Assembly (NCBI RefSeq): GCF_030546805.1
Contig: NZ_JAUOPC010000012.1
Coordinates: 62,001-126,000, forward strand
DNA from: Cyclobacterium sp. 1_MG-2023
Lineage (GTDB): Bacteria; Bacteroidota; Bacteroidia; Cytophagales; Cyclobacteriaceae
DNA: 64,000 nucleotides
Reading direction: 5' to 3'
The translations under genes and the position numbers were made by a program. How positions within the stretch are numbered: the stretch's first letter is position 1; each line of letters opens with the position of its first letter. The notes beneath the pieces are model-generated. The model was not told the DNA's origin. It searched no databases and was given only the letters and a program-made list of their open reading frames with translations. Of the stretch, positions 45,855 through 55,360 are shown piece after piece.

Positions 45855-47258
45855 TTAATTGTCATCAGCCGTACCAATCGCGTGTACCTTGAAACCTATA
45901 TCTCTCAAGGCTTTTTTATCCATGATGTTACGTCCATCAAAAACATGAGCAGGCTTCAACATGTTATCATAAATTTTCTGCCAATCATAGGTTTTGAATT
46001 CATCCCATTCTGTAAGGACAGCCACAGCATGCGCCCCTTTACAAACTTCGTATGGATCATCAACTACCAATAAGGAATCCTTATTTTCTTCAGGAGCTCT
46101 ACTACCCAAATAATCCAAGTCAGAATAAATTTGTTGCTCGGTTACTTTAGGATCATAAACCGAAACTTTAGATTGTTCATTTAATAAATGGTCAGCAACA
46201 TAAATGGCCGCGGATTCACGGGTATCATTTGTATCTTTCTTAAATGCCCAGCCTAAAAATGCTATTTTTTTACCACTTACAGTATTGTATAAGTTTTTAA
46301 TGATCTTATTTGAAAAGCGTTTTTTCTGATAATCATTCATAATGATCACTTGTTCCCAGTAATCCGCAACTTCATTAAGCCCATAAGATCGTGAAATATA
46401 AACAAGGTTTAGTATATCTTTTTGGAAACAAGAACCTCCAAAACCTACAGATGCTTTAAGAAATTTTGGTCCTATTCTGGAATCAGTTCCTATAGCTCTT
46501 GAAACCTCATTTACATCCGCTTCAGTATGTTCACAAAGTTCTGAAAGTGAATTGATAGAAGAGACACGTTGCGCCAAAAATGCATTTGCAGTTAATTTTG
46601 ATAACTCAGAAGACCAAACATTGGTAGTGAGTATACGCTCCTTAGGCACCCACCTGGCATAAACATTTACTAATGCATCAATTGCCTTTAATCCTTCTTC
46701 AGTTTGATCCCCACCTATCAATACCCTATCTGGTGCCATTAGATCTTCTACTGCAGTTCCTTCTGCCAAAAACTCAGGGTTAGAAAGGATCTGGAAATTC
46801 ATTCCATTCCCTGTATTTTCAAGAATATCCTTAAGTGTACTTGCAGTTCTTACAGGAAGTGTAGATTTTTCAACTACAATTTTATCACCTTTTGCAACCC
46901 TGGCAATTTGTCTTGCACAAAGTTCTATCCATTTTAAATCTGCAGCCTGTCCTTTTCCTTCTCCATAGGTCTTAGTAGGCGTATTAACAGAAATAAAAAT
47001 CATTTCAGCTTCGTCAATTGCCTTGTCTACATCAGTTGAGAAAAATAAATTCCTTCCTCTAGCTTCTGCCACCACGTCTGAAAGCCCGGGCTCATAAACA
47101 GGGATTTTGGAAACATCCTCGTCATTCCAAGCTGCAATTCGAGCCTCATTGAGATCTACAACGGTAACTTTAATATCAGGACATTTTTTTGCTATTACAG
47201 CCATAGTTGGACCACCAACATAACCAGCACCAATACAACAAATACTTTGGATCTTCAT
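45855..47258 (-). CDS. ugd: UDP-glucose 6-dehydrogenase, animal-like type
   Basis: The 467-residue protein oxidises UDP-glucose to UDP-glucuronate with two NAD. It has [14 protein letters not shown] at the N-terminal Rossmann fold, [49 protein letters not shown] and the catalytic C277 in [11 protein letters not shown]. Length and many blocks, such as [18 protein letters not shown] and [16 protein letters not shown], match vertebrate UGDH as I remember it, rather than the shorter common bacterial form. Its product is the substrate of the decarboxylase at 7763. It shares a terminator with the BlaI-type gene and lies near the sulfate-activation genes, so a role in making an acidic or sulfated surface polymer is plausible. 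Confidence 0.96.
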   Translation of the reverse strand: MKIQSICCIGAGYVGGPTMAVIAKKCPDIKVTVVDLNEARIAAWNDEDVSKIPVYEPGLSDVVAEARGRNLFFSTDVDKAIDEAEMIFISVNTPTKTYGEGKGQAADLKWIELCARQIARVAKGDKIVVEKSTLPVRTASTLKDILENTGNGMNFQILSNPEFLAEGTAVEDLMAPDRVLIGGDQTEEGLKAIDALVNVYARWVPKERILTTNVWSSELSKLTANAFLAQRVSSINSLSELCEHTEADVNEVSRAIGTDSRIGPKFLKASVGFGGSCFQKDILNLVYISRSYGLNEVADYWEQVIIMNDYQKKRFSNKIIKNLYNTVSGKKIAFLGWAFKKDTNDTRESAAIYVADHLLNEQSKVSVYDPKVTEQQIYSDLDYLGSRAPEENKDSLLVVDDPYEVCKGAHAVAVLTEWDEFKTYDWQKIYDNMLKPAHVFDGRNIMDKKALRDIGFKVHAIGTADDN

Positions 47259-48182
47259 TTCTTATAGTTTAAAACATTTTATAAATAAGGGCAATCTCAT
47301 CCATACCCTAATACTCCAATAATTAAAAATAAAACAAAAATACTAAAATCAAACCATTAAACCCTTAATCTTCACTGTCGCTATTCGCGTTTTTTTGTAT
47401 AATCCAATTCGACATTTAATGGGAGGATTATAATGCATTTCTCCCCTTATCTATCTTTATTTTCTTTATCCCTTTGGTTTAATTCACTGTTTAATTTAAG
47501 TATAAATTTGTAGGCTTTTATGGGTATTCAAAATACAAACTTTTATCGTCAAATATTCAACTATTATTGGCAGATTCTTAAAAATTTAGCAACCTGCTTA
47601 TAATAAATCGGTTTCGGGCATCAACTCATTAATTGTATGTACCATCAATGAAAAGATCCTTAATTTACCAACATCGGTCTCGATCAATTTCTCCTCCAAT
47701 TTTAACATCATTGGGATCAACAAACTAACATCGAAGTCGACAAGCGTTCATTTTTCACCAATGCCAAGTACAAATTACTTAATGATTGACAAATATATTA
47801 TTAATTATAGTAATTTTTCTAATATAAAATAAAAAAATGACAATCACATATTTACATAGAGTAAAAAGTATTTTACATAAACAAAACCGCACTTAACAAA
47901 TAAGATTTCAAAAGCCACTTTTATCAAAAATGATCAATTTTGATAAATCCCCCTTTAAAGACCATGAATTTACCAACATAATCTTTATTACACCTTAAAA
48001 TTCAGTCATTTGAAGGACTAAAAAGACCAATAATATTCCAATTATTTAAATTCAGGTTTATGAATAGAAATATTTAAAACTTCAGGTTTATGCTATAGCG
48101 ATTTTAAGATAGATTTTGACAAAAGATATCTCTTTAAAATCAATATAAATGACCTACCCTAGTCCCAGCTGGATGAAGTCAT
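47259..48182. other. 924-base region without a clear gene
   Basis: This is the longest gene-free stretch in the window. It is AT-rich. A minus-strand frame at 47598-47747 is open for about 50 codons and reads like protein (contains SLLIPMMLKLEEKL, then VHTINELMPETD). From its first ATG at 47711 it would be 37 residues, and there is a stop just upstream, so it may be a remnant. A 12-base direct repeat TTCAGGTTTATG occurs at 48051-48062 and 48081-48092. TATTTTTG at 47342-47335 (minus) fits the -7 consensus for ugd but lacks a -33 partner. No tRNA-like fold was noticed. Confidence 0.45.
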
Positions 48183-48938
48183 TTAAGAAGCAATAAACCA
48201 AGGGTTCAATAGATTTTCCTTATTATAATCCAGTCGTTCGTCAATATCTACTTTTTTTATTTCGTAACCTAAGGCCTTTAACACCCCGTGTGCAGCAGCT
48301 GTATCCCATTCCATTGTAGGAGCAAACCTAGGGTAAAGCTGCGCCTTACCTTCTGCTAAAAGCATAAATTTTAAGGATGACCCCATACTGACCACATCAG
48401 CCTCTGGGTACTGATCTATAATTTCTTGGGTTTCAGGACTCAAATGAGATCTTGAGGCTACAATAGTTTTTACAGGACCCTCAATTTTCTTTTGAAGAGC
48501 TACCGCTGGATCCGTCCCTTCAATTTTCCATGCACCTTGACTGTTACCCCAAAACAACCAATCCAAAACTGGAGCATAAACAACCCCCATAATAGGTATT
48601 CCTTTGTGAATAAGAGCTATATTGACTGTAAACTCACCATTTCTTTTTACAAATTCCTTGGTGCCATCCAAGGGATCTACCATCCAAAAATATTCCCACA
48701 TTTTTCTCTCACTATAGGCTATACTTTTCCCCTCTTCAGAAAGGATTGGTAAATTAGTCTTGGTTAGAAAATCGCATATTAATTTATGGGCCGCCAAATC
48801 AGCTTTGGTAAGTGGTGAATCATCAGCCTTGTATTCAACACCCAAATCTGCGCTATTATATATTTTTAGAATCTCTTGCCCTGCAGCTTTAGCTGCTTCT
48901 ATAGCAATATCAGTAAACAATTTCTCATCAATTTCCAT
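48183..48938 (-). CDS. cysQ: 3'(2'),5'-bisphosphate nucleotidase
   Basis: The 251-residue protein belongs to the lithium-sensitive inositol monophosphatase-like superfamily. SEEGK holds a metal-binding Glu, DPLDGTKEF (88-96) is the family's core metal site, and MEWDTAAAHGVL is the C-terminal motif. It removes the 3' phosphate from PAP (and PAPS), clearing the by-product of sulfotransferase or PAPS reductase reactions. It lies downstream of the cysN terminator, so it is probably transcribed separately while serving the same pathway. Confidence 0.93.
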   Translation of the reverse strand: MEIDEKLFTDIAIEAAKAAGQEILKIYNSADLGVEYKADDSPLTKADLAAHKLICDFLTKTNLPILSEEGKSIAYSERKMWEYFWMVDPLDGTKEFVKRNGEFTVNIALIHKGIPIMGVVYAPVLDWLFWGNSQGAWKIEGTDPAVALQKKIEGPVKTIVASRSHLSPETQEIIDQYPEADVVSMGSSLKFMLLAEGKAQLYPRFAPTMEWDTAAAHGVLKALGYEIKKVDIDERLDYNKENLLNPWFIAS

Positions 48939-49007
48939 AATGTCTTTATTATAAGTTAAAAGATTATAAACCTATTGATTAAACTTTAGAATAAGTAGGA
49001 AGGCATT

Positions 49008-49045
49008 CAAAAAGAAATAGTCAAACCTATTTAGCTTGACTATTC
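49008..49045 (-). terminator. Terminator after cysN
   Basis: The 9-bp stem AATAGTCAA with TTGACTATT has an 11-base loop and is followed on the minus strand by TTTCTTTTTG. It separates cysN from cysQ. Confidence 0.7.
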
Positions 49046-49087
49046 TTCTATTATAAGATTATTATATAAACCCATTTCATGAAAGAC

Positions 49088-50347
49088 TCATATCACCATT
49101 CCTGCAGCAACGGTCTCATTTGTATTGGGATCAATTAAAATAATTGATCCTGTCTGCCTATTTCTTCTATAAGCATCAAAAAACAAAGGTTTGGCAGACC
49201 TAATACTAATTCTTGCTATATCATTCATACCTATTTGTTCCACCCCTTCTTCTCTATGTAGCGTATTGACATTTACTTTGTAAAGGATCTCTCGCACCAT
49301 TACTTGACATTCTTGGGTTGTATGTTTAAGGATAAGTTTTGTTCTTCCCCTCAAGGAATTTGTACTCATCCAACACACCATAACATCAAGGTCTTGCCCC
49401 ACATTAGGTACATTGTTTGGTCTTACTAGCATATCCCCTCTACTGATATCTAATTCATCTTCTAGGGTCATGGTTACAGACATTGGTGAAAAGGCTTCTT
49501 CAATTGCCTCTCCATCTAACTCTATACTTTTGATTTTTGAGGTAAAGCCTGTAGGTAAAACTTTAACATCATCCCCAGGTTTGAAAATACCACCTTCAAT
49601 TCTTCCCGCATAGCCTCTAAAATCTTGATGCTCATGAGTATGAGGTCTAATAACCATTTGAACAGGAAACCTGCAATCGATATGATTAAAGTCTGAAGCA
49701 ATGTGGACATTTTCTAACAAATAAAGTAAAGTCGGTCCTTCATACCATTTCATATTGTTAGACCTATCCACCACATTATCTCCATTGAGTGCAGAAATGG
49801 GAACAAAATGAACATCCTTGATTTCCATTTTGCTAGCAAAGTCCTTATAACTTTTTACTATTTTTTGGTAAACTTCTTCATCATAATCTACCAAATCCAT
49901 TTTATTGACACATACAATTACATGAGGGATTTTCAGCAAAGAAGCTATAAAACTGTGCCTAAAAGTTTGCTCCAACAAACCTTTCCTAGCATCAATAAGA
50001 ATGATAGCAAGGTTGGCTGTAGATGCACCGGTAACCATATTTCTGGTATACTGAATATGTCCGGGAGTATCTGCAATTATAAACTTCCGCTTTGGGGTAG
50101 CGAAATACCTGTACGCCACATCAATAGTAATCCCTTGTTCTCTTTCAGACTTAAGGCCATCTGTAAGCAAAGAAAGGTCTACATAGTCAAACCCTTTCTT
50201 TTCACTGGAAGTTTTTACTGCCTCAATCTGATCTTCAAAAATAGATTTTGAATCATATAGCAATCTACCTATCAAGGTACTTTTTCCATCATCAACAGAT
50301 CCCGCAGTGGTAAATCTTAACAATTGATTGGTTTCCTGTATGCTCAT
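49088..50347 (-). CDS. cysN: Sulfate adenylyltransferase subunit 1 (GTPase)
   Basis: The 419-residue protein is an EF-Tu-like GTPase: P-loop GSVDDGKST (16-24), switch region with DVAYRYF, DTPGHIQYTRNM and VNKMD. Two beta-barrel domains follow. It drives the ATP sulfurylase reaction with CysD, making APS from sulfate and ATP. There is no fused APS kinase domain; a separate cysC is two genes upstream. The gap from cysD is 150 bases, longer than others in the operon, and I see no strong hairpin in it. Confidence 0.96.
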   Translation of the reverse strand: MSIQETNQLLRFTTAGSVDDGKSTLIGRLLYDSKSIFEDQIEAVKTSSEKKGFDYVDLSLLTDGLKSEREQGITIDVAYRYFATPKRKFIIADTPGHIQYTRNMVTGASTANLAIILIDARKGLLEQTFRHSFIASLLKIPHVIVCVNKMDLVDYDEEVYQKIVKSYKDFASKMEIKDVHFVPISALNGDNVVDRSNNMKWYEGPTLLYLLENVHIASDFNHIDCRFPVQMVIRPHTHEHQDFRGYAGRIEGGIFKPGDDVKVLPTGFTSKIKSIELDGEAIEEAFSPMSVTMTLEDELDISRGDMLVRPNNVPNVGQDLDVMVCWMSTNSLRGRTKLILKHTTQECQVMVREILYKVNVNTLHREEGVEQIGMNDIARISIRSAKPLFFDAYRRNRQTGSIILIDPNTNETVAAGMVI

Positions 50348-50497
50348 ATTGTATGTATACTATTCTCTAGAATTTTTTATAAATCATCTTTTTGCCGCAT
50401 CCTTTGACACCAGTTCTGCTCAATTATAAATTGATTGGTATAATCATCGAAAGCTTATCCCATCCTCGGCAAGGATACATGTTGAAATTTTTCCGGC

Positions 50498-51403
50498 CTA
50501 AAAGTAACCACTTTTTTTCCTGTCTTCCATGGCCGTCTCTCCCCTTTTATCATCAGCCCTAGTACCTCTTTCAGTAGTTCTGGTGGTGGCCACTTCAGCA
50601 ATGATTTTATCTAAATCATCGGCATCAGATTCAACCGCTCCGGTGATAGGCATGTCTCCACAGGTTCTGTATCTTACAGTTAAGTTTTTAATTTCTTCAT
50701 CTGGTTTCAACTGAATGAAATCAGATTTGGCCAAAATAACCCCGTCTCTAACCACACAATCTCTTTGATGTGAAAAATACAGTGAAGGCAAGGCTATATT
50801 TTGGTGTTGGATATACTGCCAAACATCCATTTCTGTCCAGTTGGAAATTGGGAAAACCCTGAAATGCTCACCCATATGTTTTTTTCCATTGAACAGGTTC
50901 CACAATTCCGGCCTCTGGTTTTTAGGATCCCACTGCCCAAATTCATCCCTATGAGAAAAAAACCGCTCTTTTGCCCGCGCTTTTTCTTCATCTCTTCTGG
51001 CACCACCCATGGCAGCATCAATCTTATTTTCCTCCAGCGTATCTAATAAGGTAACCGTTTGCAAAGCGTTCCTGCTTGCATTTGCTCCTGTTTCTTCTCT
51101 GACCTTTCCATCATCTATACTTTTCTGAACCGAACCAACGATGAGTTGTACTCCTAGTTCTTTCACAAGTTCGTCCCTAAAAGCAATTGTTTCCGGGAAA
51201 TTATGCCCCGTATCAATATGAATTAAAGGAAACGGAATTCTGGATGGATAAAAAGCTTTTTTGGATAAATGAGCCAAAACGATGCTATCCTTTCCTCCTG
51301 AAAATAACAAGGCTGGTTTTTCAAATTGAGAAACAACTTCCCTAATTACAAAAATTGCCTCTGCCTCTAACTCTTCCAGATGGGATAAATAGTATTGTGC
51401 CAT
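50498..51403 (-). CDS. cysD: Sulfate adenylyltransferase subunit 2
   Basis: The 301-residue protein has the PP-loop SGGKDS at 35-40. The rest fits CysD: FPLIHIDTGHNFPE, GARRDEEKARAKERFFSHRDEFGQWDPKNQRPELW, FRVFPISNWTEMDVWQYI and the C-terminal RGTRADDK. It adenylates sulfate to APS together with CysN. It follows cysC by a single base, so the two are co-translated. Confidence 0.97.
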   Translation of the reverse strand: MAQYYLSHLEELEAEAIFVIREVVSQFEKPALLFSGGKDSIVLAHLSKKAFYPSRIPFPLIHIDTGHNFPETIAFRDELVKELGVQLIVGSVQKSIDDGKVREETGANASRNALQTVTLLDTLEENKIDAAMGGARRDEEKARAKERFFSHRDEFGQWDPKNQRPELWNLFNGKKHMGEHFRVFPISNWTEMDVWQYIQHQNIALPSLYFSHQRDCVVRDGVILAKSDFIQLKPDEEIKNLTVRYRTCGDMPITGAVESDADDLDKIIAEVATTRTTERGTRADDKRGETAMEDRKKSGYF

Positions 51404-51404
51404 A

Positions 51405-51998
51405 TTATATTTTTATTTTTTTATTTATTTTCTCTACCAATCTTGCTACTGCATCTTCCATTTTTTCTTCGGCAGTATGCACCACCTCAAAAGGAGTTAA
51501 TGGAGGCTCATAAGGAGAGCCAATTCCAGTAAGGTCTTTAATCAAACCTTGTCTGGCTTTTTTATACAATCCTTTGACATCTCGTTCCTCACATATTTCC
51601 AAAGGACAATCTAAATAAATTTCCAAGAAATTGTCTTCACCTACCAAATCCCTAATTAATTCCCTATCAGAAATAAAAGGGGAAATGAAGGCAGAAATCA
51701 CTATTAAACCGGCATCAAGCATTAAATTGGCTACCTCTCCAATCCTTCGAATATTTTCCACCCTATCTTTGTCTGAAAAGGTTAGATCTTTATTCAAACC
51801 CGTTCGAACATTGTCTCCATCCAAAAGATACGTGTGGTATCCCATTCCATAAAGTGCATCTTCAGTAGCATTAGCCAAAGTAGATTTGCCCGATCCAGAA
51901 AGCCCGGTAAACCAAATTAATCTTGGTCTTTGCCCTAGAGCTTTGACCCGGTGTTCGCTTTTCACTTTAAATACAGATGGATGAATATTCTTAGGCAT
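51405..51998 (-). CDS. cysC: Adenylyl-sulfate kinase
   Basis: The 197-residue protein has a P-loop TGLSGSGKST (31-40), LDGDNVRTGLNKDLTFSDKDR for APS binding, and the lid region YKKARQGLIKDLTGIGSPYEPP. It phosphorylates APS to PAPS. In organisms that reduce APS directly this step is not needed for cysteine, so PAPS may be meant for sulfotransferases. It lies 36 bases after the SLC13 permease gene. Confidence 0.96.
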   Translation of the reverse strand: MPKNIHPSVFKVKSEHRVKALGQRPRLIWFTGLSGSGKSTLANATEDALYGMGYHTYLLDGDNVRTGLNKDLTFSDKDRVENIRRIGEVANLMLDAGLIVISAFISPFISDRELIRDLVGEDNFLEIYLDCPLEICEERDVKGLYKKARQGLIKDLTGIGSPYEPPLTPFEVVHTAEEKMEDAVARLVEKINKKIKI

Positions 51999-52034
51999 TT
52001 GGAAGTAAAATTAATGTAACACTTTTAATTTCAA

Positions 52035-53798
52035 TTATAGGTAATACCAATTTATAAATAATAATACTACGACAGCATAAATTAAAGTTAATGGAAACCC
52101 AATAACAAAATAATCTTTAAACTTATAATTTCCAGGTCCCATCACCATCAAATTGGTTTGATAGCCAATTGGGGTCATAAAGTCCCCTGATGCTGCAAAG
52201 GCTATTGCAACGAAAAAGGGGGTTAAAGGCTGCTCTAATTGATTACCTAGCTCCAATGCAATCGGAAACATAATCGAAACCGCTGCCGCATTGGTAATTA
52301 AACTAGTTAAGACCAAGGTAATAATAAACAATATTACCAAGCCAACCATAGGAACTGCCCCTTCTGTAAATTGAATCAGGAGATTAACTAATACACCTGC
52401 CGCACCTGAATTATTTAATGCCAATCCTAAAGAAAGTGAACAAACCAGAATCAATAAAAGATCCAAATCAACCGCCTTCTTTAAAGTCTGCAAATTTAAC
52501 ACTTTAAATAGATACAAAATAAGGATTCCAGCAAAAGCTGCTATAAAAAGATCTATCCACCCGATAATCCCTATAAACAATACCGACAAAGCCAATAATG
52601 AGGGGAGTCTTTTTAAATTCCCTCTGTCTGCACTTATCTCACCTCTGAGGGTAACAATTATTAAATCCTTATAATAATCATTTCTATCGTGGTCTTTACC
52701 GGTTAACATTAAGAATAAGTCTCCGGCATGCACCCTTGTTTCCCCTATATTCCCTTTCAATTGGGTGCCATTTCTGTGAATAGAAATGATAGAACCTTGA
52801 TATTTGTTCCTGAAATCGCTGTCTTTTACCTTAAGGCCGATCAATGATGAGGAGGCTGGAACCACCGCTTCTGTTAGTTGAAAAAAGCCATAATTGGATA
52901 CATGCCCATCCTCAGGTAAACTTAAACCTTGCTCTCCTTGAATCAGTTTTAAAATGGCTTCTGAATTACCGGCAAAAAACAATTTGTCCCCTTCTTGCAA
53001 AACTTCATTGGGACCAACAGGGGAAATTTCTTTTTTTCCCCTTCTAATTTCAGCAAGAAAAATTTCTTTCAGTTGCCTTAACCCTGCTTCTTTGACTGTT
53101 TTGTCATGCATGGATGAACCTATAGGTATATAAGTTTCAACCAAATATTCGTTTAGGTGCTCAATAACTTCACTTTTGTTTTCTTCTCTAGAGGGCAATA
53201 AGTAATTGGATGCGATACTTAAATATAACATCCCGATGGAAGCAACCAAGACTCCTAAATACAAGAAATCCTCAAACCCCAGTAATGGATAACCGAATTG
53301 ACTGATTAACCCATTTAAAACCAAGTTAGTAGATGTTCCAACTACCGTAATCATCCCCCCCAAAATGGTGGAATAAGAAAGTGGAATAAGAAATTTTGAA
53401 GCTGGGAAATTATTAGTTTTGGTCCATTTCTTTACGTAGGGTATCATAAAGGCAACTACCGGAGTATTGTTCAAAATTGCGGAAAGGCTACTTACCAGCA
53501 ACATGAGCCTAAGTCTAAATGTACCCGGTTTTAATTTTTGACTGAAAATTTTAAAAAAAAACCCTGTACCAATATTCTGTTGTATTCCTGAAGTCAAACC
53601 TATCAATAGAAATATGACTATGATCTGCTTATTTGCCAACCCCATTAAAAAATCCTCCGGAGTAATGATTTGTAAAACCAACAGCAAAAACACTGCCCCC
53701 AAAAATGCAAAAGAAGGCCTTAACAGATCCCTGTACAACACAAATACCAGGACAATGACTATGGATATGGTTATCAGGCCTGGAAAAGACATAAGCAT
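52035..53798 (-). CDS. SLC13-family permease with TrkA-C domains, probable sulfate transporter
   Basis: The 587-residue protein has an N-terminal membrane half (about 1-195), a soluble insert of two RCK/TrkA-C domains (about 205-370, with GSSMHDKTVKEAGLR and ASSSLIGLKVKDSDFR) and a C-terminal membrane half (about 390-587). SLC13 signatures are NNTPVVAFMIPYV, GTSTNLVLNGL and the C-terminal TNAAAVSIMFPIA and FMTPIGYQTNLMVMGPG. It is first in an operon with cysC, cysD and cysN, so sulfate is the likely substrate. The RCK domains suggest regulation by a nucleotide or other small ligand. Confidence 0.92.
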   Translation of the reverse strand: MLMSFPGLITISIVIVLVFVLYRDLLRPSFAFLGAVFLLLVLQIITPEDFLMGLANKQIIVIFLLIGLTSGIQQNIGTGFFFKIFSQKLKPGTFRLRLMLLVSSLSAILNNTPVVAFMIPYVKKWTKTNNFPASKFLIPLSYSTILGGMITVVGTSTNLVLNGLISQFGYPLLGFEDFLYLGVLVASIGMLYLSIASNYLLPSREENKSEVIEHLNEYLVETYIPIGSSMHDKTVKEAGLRQLKEIFLAEIRRGKKEISPVGPNEVLQEGDKLFFAGNSEAILKLIQGEQGLSLPEDGHVSNYGFFQLTEAVVPASSSLIGLKVKDSDFRNKYQGSIISIHRNGTQLKGNIGETRVHAGDLFLMLTGKDHDRNDYYKDLIIVTLRGEISADRGNLKRLPSLLALSVLFIGIIGWIDLFIAAFAGILILYLFKVLNLQTLKKAVDLDLLLILVCSLSLGLALNNSGAAGVLVNLLIQFTEGAVPMVGLVILFIITLVLTSLITNAAAVSIMFPIALELGNQLEQPLTPFFVAIAFAASGDFMTPIGYQTNLMVMGPGNYKFKDYFVIGFPLTLIYAVVVLLFINWYYL

Positions 53799-54274
53799 GT
53801 AAATTTATTGGTCATAATTTTGCCTGTAAGGCTGAGCATAAGGTCATATAAAGTGGTCAAGAGTATACTTTAACAGTGGTGTTTATTATTTCAATTTGGT
53901 AGAATACTAAAAGTAAGGTTTTTAACTTGCCAAAGTTAATGAATTTGAGATTTTTAAAACAATAGCTTTAAAATCACCTTATTTTTTCACCCACAATTAT
54001 GAAAATTCCAAGCAAATATAAAAGTAGTAGGGCAAAATTCTAATTCAAAGTTTTAACCTCATAATTAAGTTTAAAATCACAATACGATACCTTTGAATAG
54101 GAAAGTAACCTTTTGACCAAGTAGACTTTTTGATTGAAACACAGTATTCAATCATAATGCTTTAAGATAAACTTTCAACCGGCTAAAGAGGCACTAGCAG
54201 TATTTCCATAAATTTAACATAACCTTCAAATACAGAATTATCAAAATATACCATTTAATAATTATCTTTCCACA
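53799..54274. other. 476-base divergent promoter region
   Basis: It holds the promoter of the sulfate operon (listed separately) and the upstream region of the metallophosphoesterase gene, where TATCTTTC at about 54261-54268 is one base off the -7 consensus but too close to the start. No riboswitch-like fold was recognised. Confidence 0.5.
53931..53962 (-). promoter_or_regulatory. Promoter of the sulfate uptake/activation operon
   Basis: On the minus strand TTG (53962-53960), a 21-base spacer and TAACTTTG (53938-53931) match the Bacteroidota -33/-7 promoter. Transcription would start near 53924, giving a leader of about 125 bases before the SLC13 start. A leader of that size could hold a regulatory element, but I recognise none. 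Confidence 0.6.
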
Positions 54275-55222
54275 ATGAAAACACACGGCTTTTTCCTCTT
54301 TTTATTAATATCCTGTTCATTTTTATACTCCTGTAAAAATGAGAAAAGTGATTCCTTCCGTTTTATGGCTATTGGAGATGTCCCTTATCATCTTCCGGAG
54401 GATTTTGGAAGGTTTGAACGCCTGATCAAACAAATAAATGATGCAGATCCTGCTTTCACTTTGCATGTAGGAGACATAAAGTCCGGAAGCGTTCCTTGTT
54501 CAGATGAATATTATGGGAAAATAAAAAACTATTTTGACACTTTTGAGGATGCCTTAATTTACACTCCAGGAGATAACGAATGGACGGATTGCGATAGAGA
54601 ATCTTGCGGAAGTTATTCCCCTGAAGAAAGATTAGACAAATTGAGACAACTGTTTTTTTCAGACAGTATTAGTCAAGGAAAGCGGCCAATTGTACTTACC
54701 AGACAAAATAAAACTGTAGGCTTTGAAAAATTTCCTGAAAACTCAACTTGGGAAAAATCCGGTGTAACCTTCGGTACATTACATGTAATTGGATCTAATA
54801 ATAATTTCGATACCGGAGCTGAAGCCCTTAATGATGAATTTTATGAAAGAGAATTGGCGAATAATTTTTGGCTAATCTCACTATTCGAAGCGGCTAAAGA
54901 AAACAATAGCAAAGGTTTGGTGCTTGTATTACACGCAGGATTAAATTACAACAACAAAGACGAAAACAATGGACATGCTAGCTTTGTTACCTTACTAAGG
55001 CAACAAGTCAAGGCCTTTGACAAACCGGTTTTATTACTATATGGCGACCACCACCGCTTTTTGGTATCCAAACCACTAAGAGACAATAAAGGAAAAACCA
55101 TGACTAATTTCACGGCAGTTCAGGTATTTGGAGACCATGACATTCATTCCGTTGAGATCAAAGTGGTTCCTGAAAACCCTAACCTTTTTGAAATAAATCC
55201 TTTCTATATTAAAGGCAATTAA
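54275..55222 (+). CDS. Calcineurin-like metallophosphoesterase, lipoprotein
   Basis: The 315-residue protein has a lipoprotein signal (Cys20 in FLYSC). The metal-binding motifs are GDVPYH with D35, HVGDIKSG with D67, PGDNEW with N101, and the later VLHAG and YGDHHRF histidines, the full set for a binuclear metallophosphoesterase. It should be anchored in the periplasm and act on phosphoesters; the substrate is unknown. It is followed by the GH20 gene after 138 bases, possibly a separate transcript. Confidence 0.9.
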   Translation: MKTHGFFLFLLISCSFLYSCKNEKSDSFRFMAIGDVPYHLPEDFGRFERLIKQINDADPAFTLHVGDIKSGSVPCSDEYYGKIKNYFDTFEDALIYTPGDNEWTDCDRESCGSYSPEERLDKLRQLFFSDSISQGKRPIVLTRQNKTVGFEKFPENSTWEKSGVTFGTLHVIGSNNNFDTGAEALNDEFYERELANNFWLISLFEAAKENNSKGLVLVLHAGLNYNNKDENNGHASFVTLLRQQVKAFDKPVLLLYGDHHRFLVSKPLRDNKGKTMTNFTAVQVFGDHDIHSVEIKVVPENPNLFEINPFYIKGN

Positions 55223-55360
55223 AACGACTGGTACGCAACCCATCCCAAGGATAATACAGCCGGTAACGTAATATTTTATAAAATCAAATCGTTGTTAAGT
55301 AATTTTTTTGACAAACTTCATTATATTTATCTAAAATAAAAGTTTATCAAAAAAATCATC

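Noticed and set aside
47335-47342. Minus-strand TATTTTTG fitting the -7 consensus upstream of ugd
   Set aside because: No TTG lies at a suitable distance upstream, and such AT-rich octamers are expected by chance here.
49808-50251. 147-codon open frame on the plus strand
   Set aside because: It lies wholly inside cysN on the other strand, and its translation has no plausible protein features.
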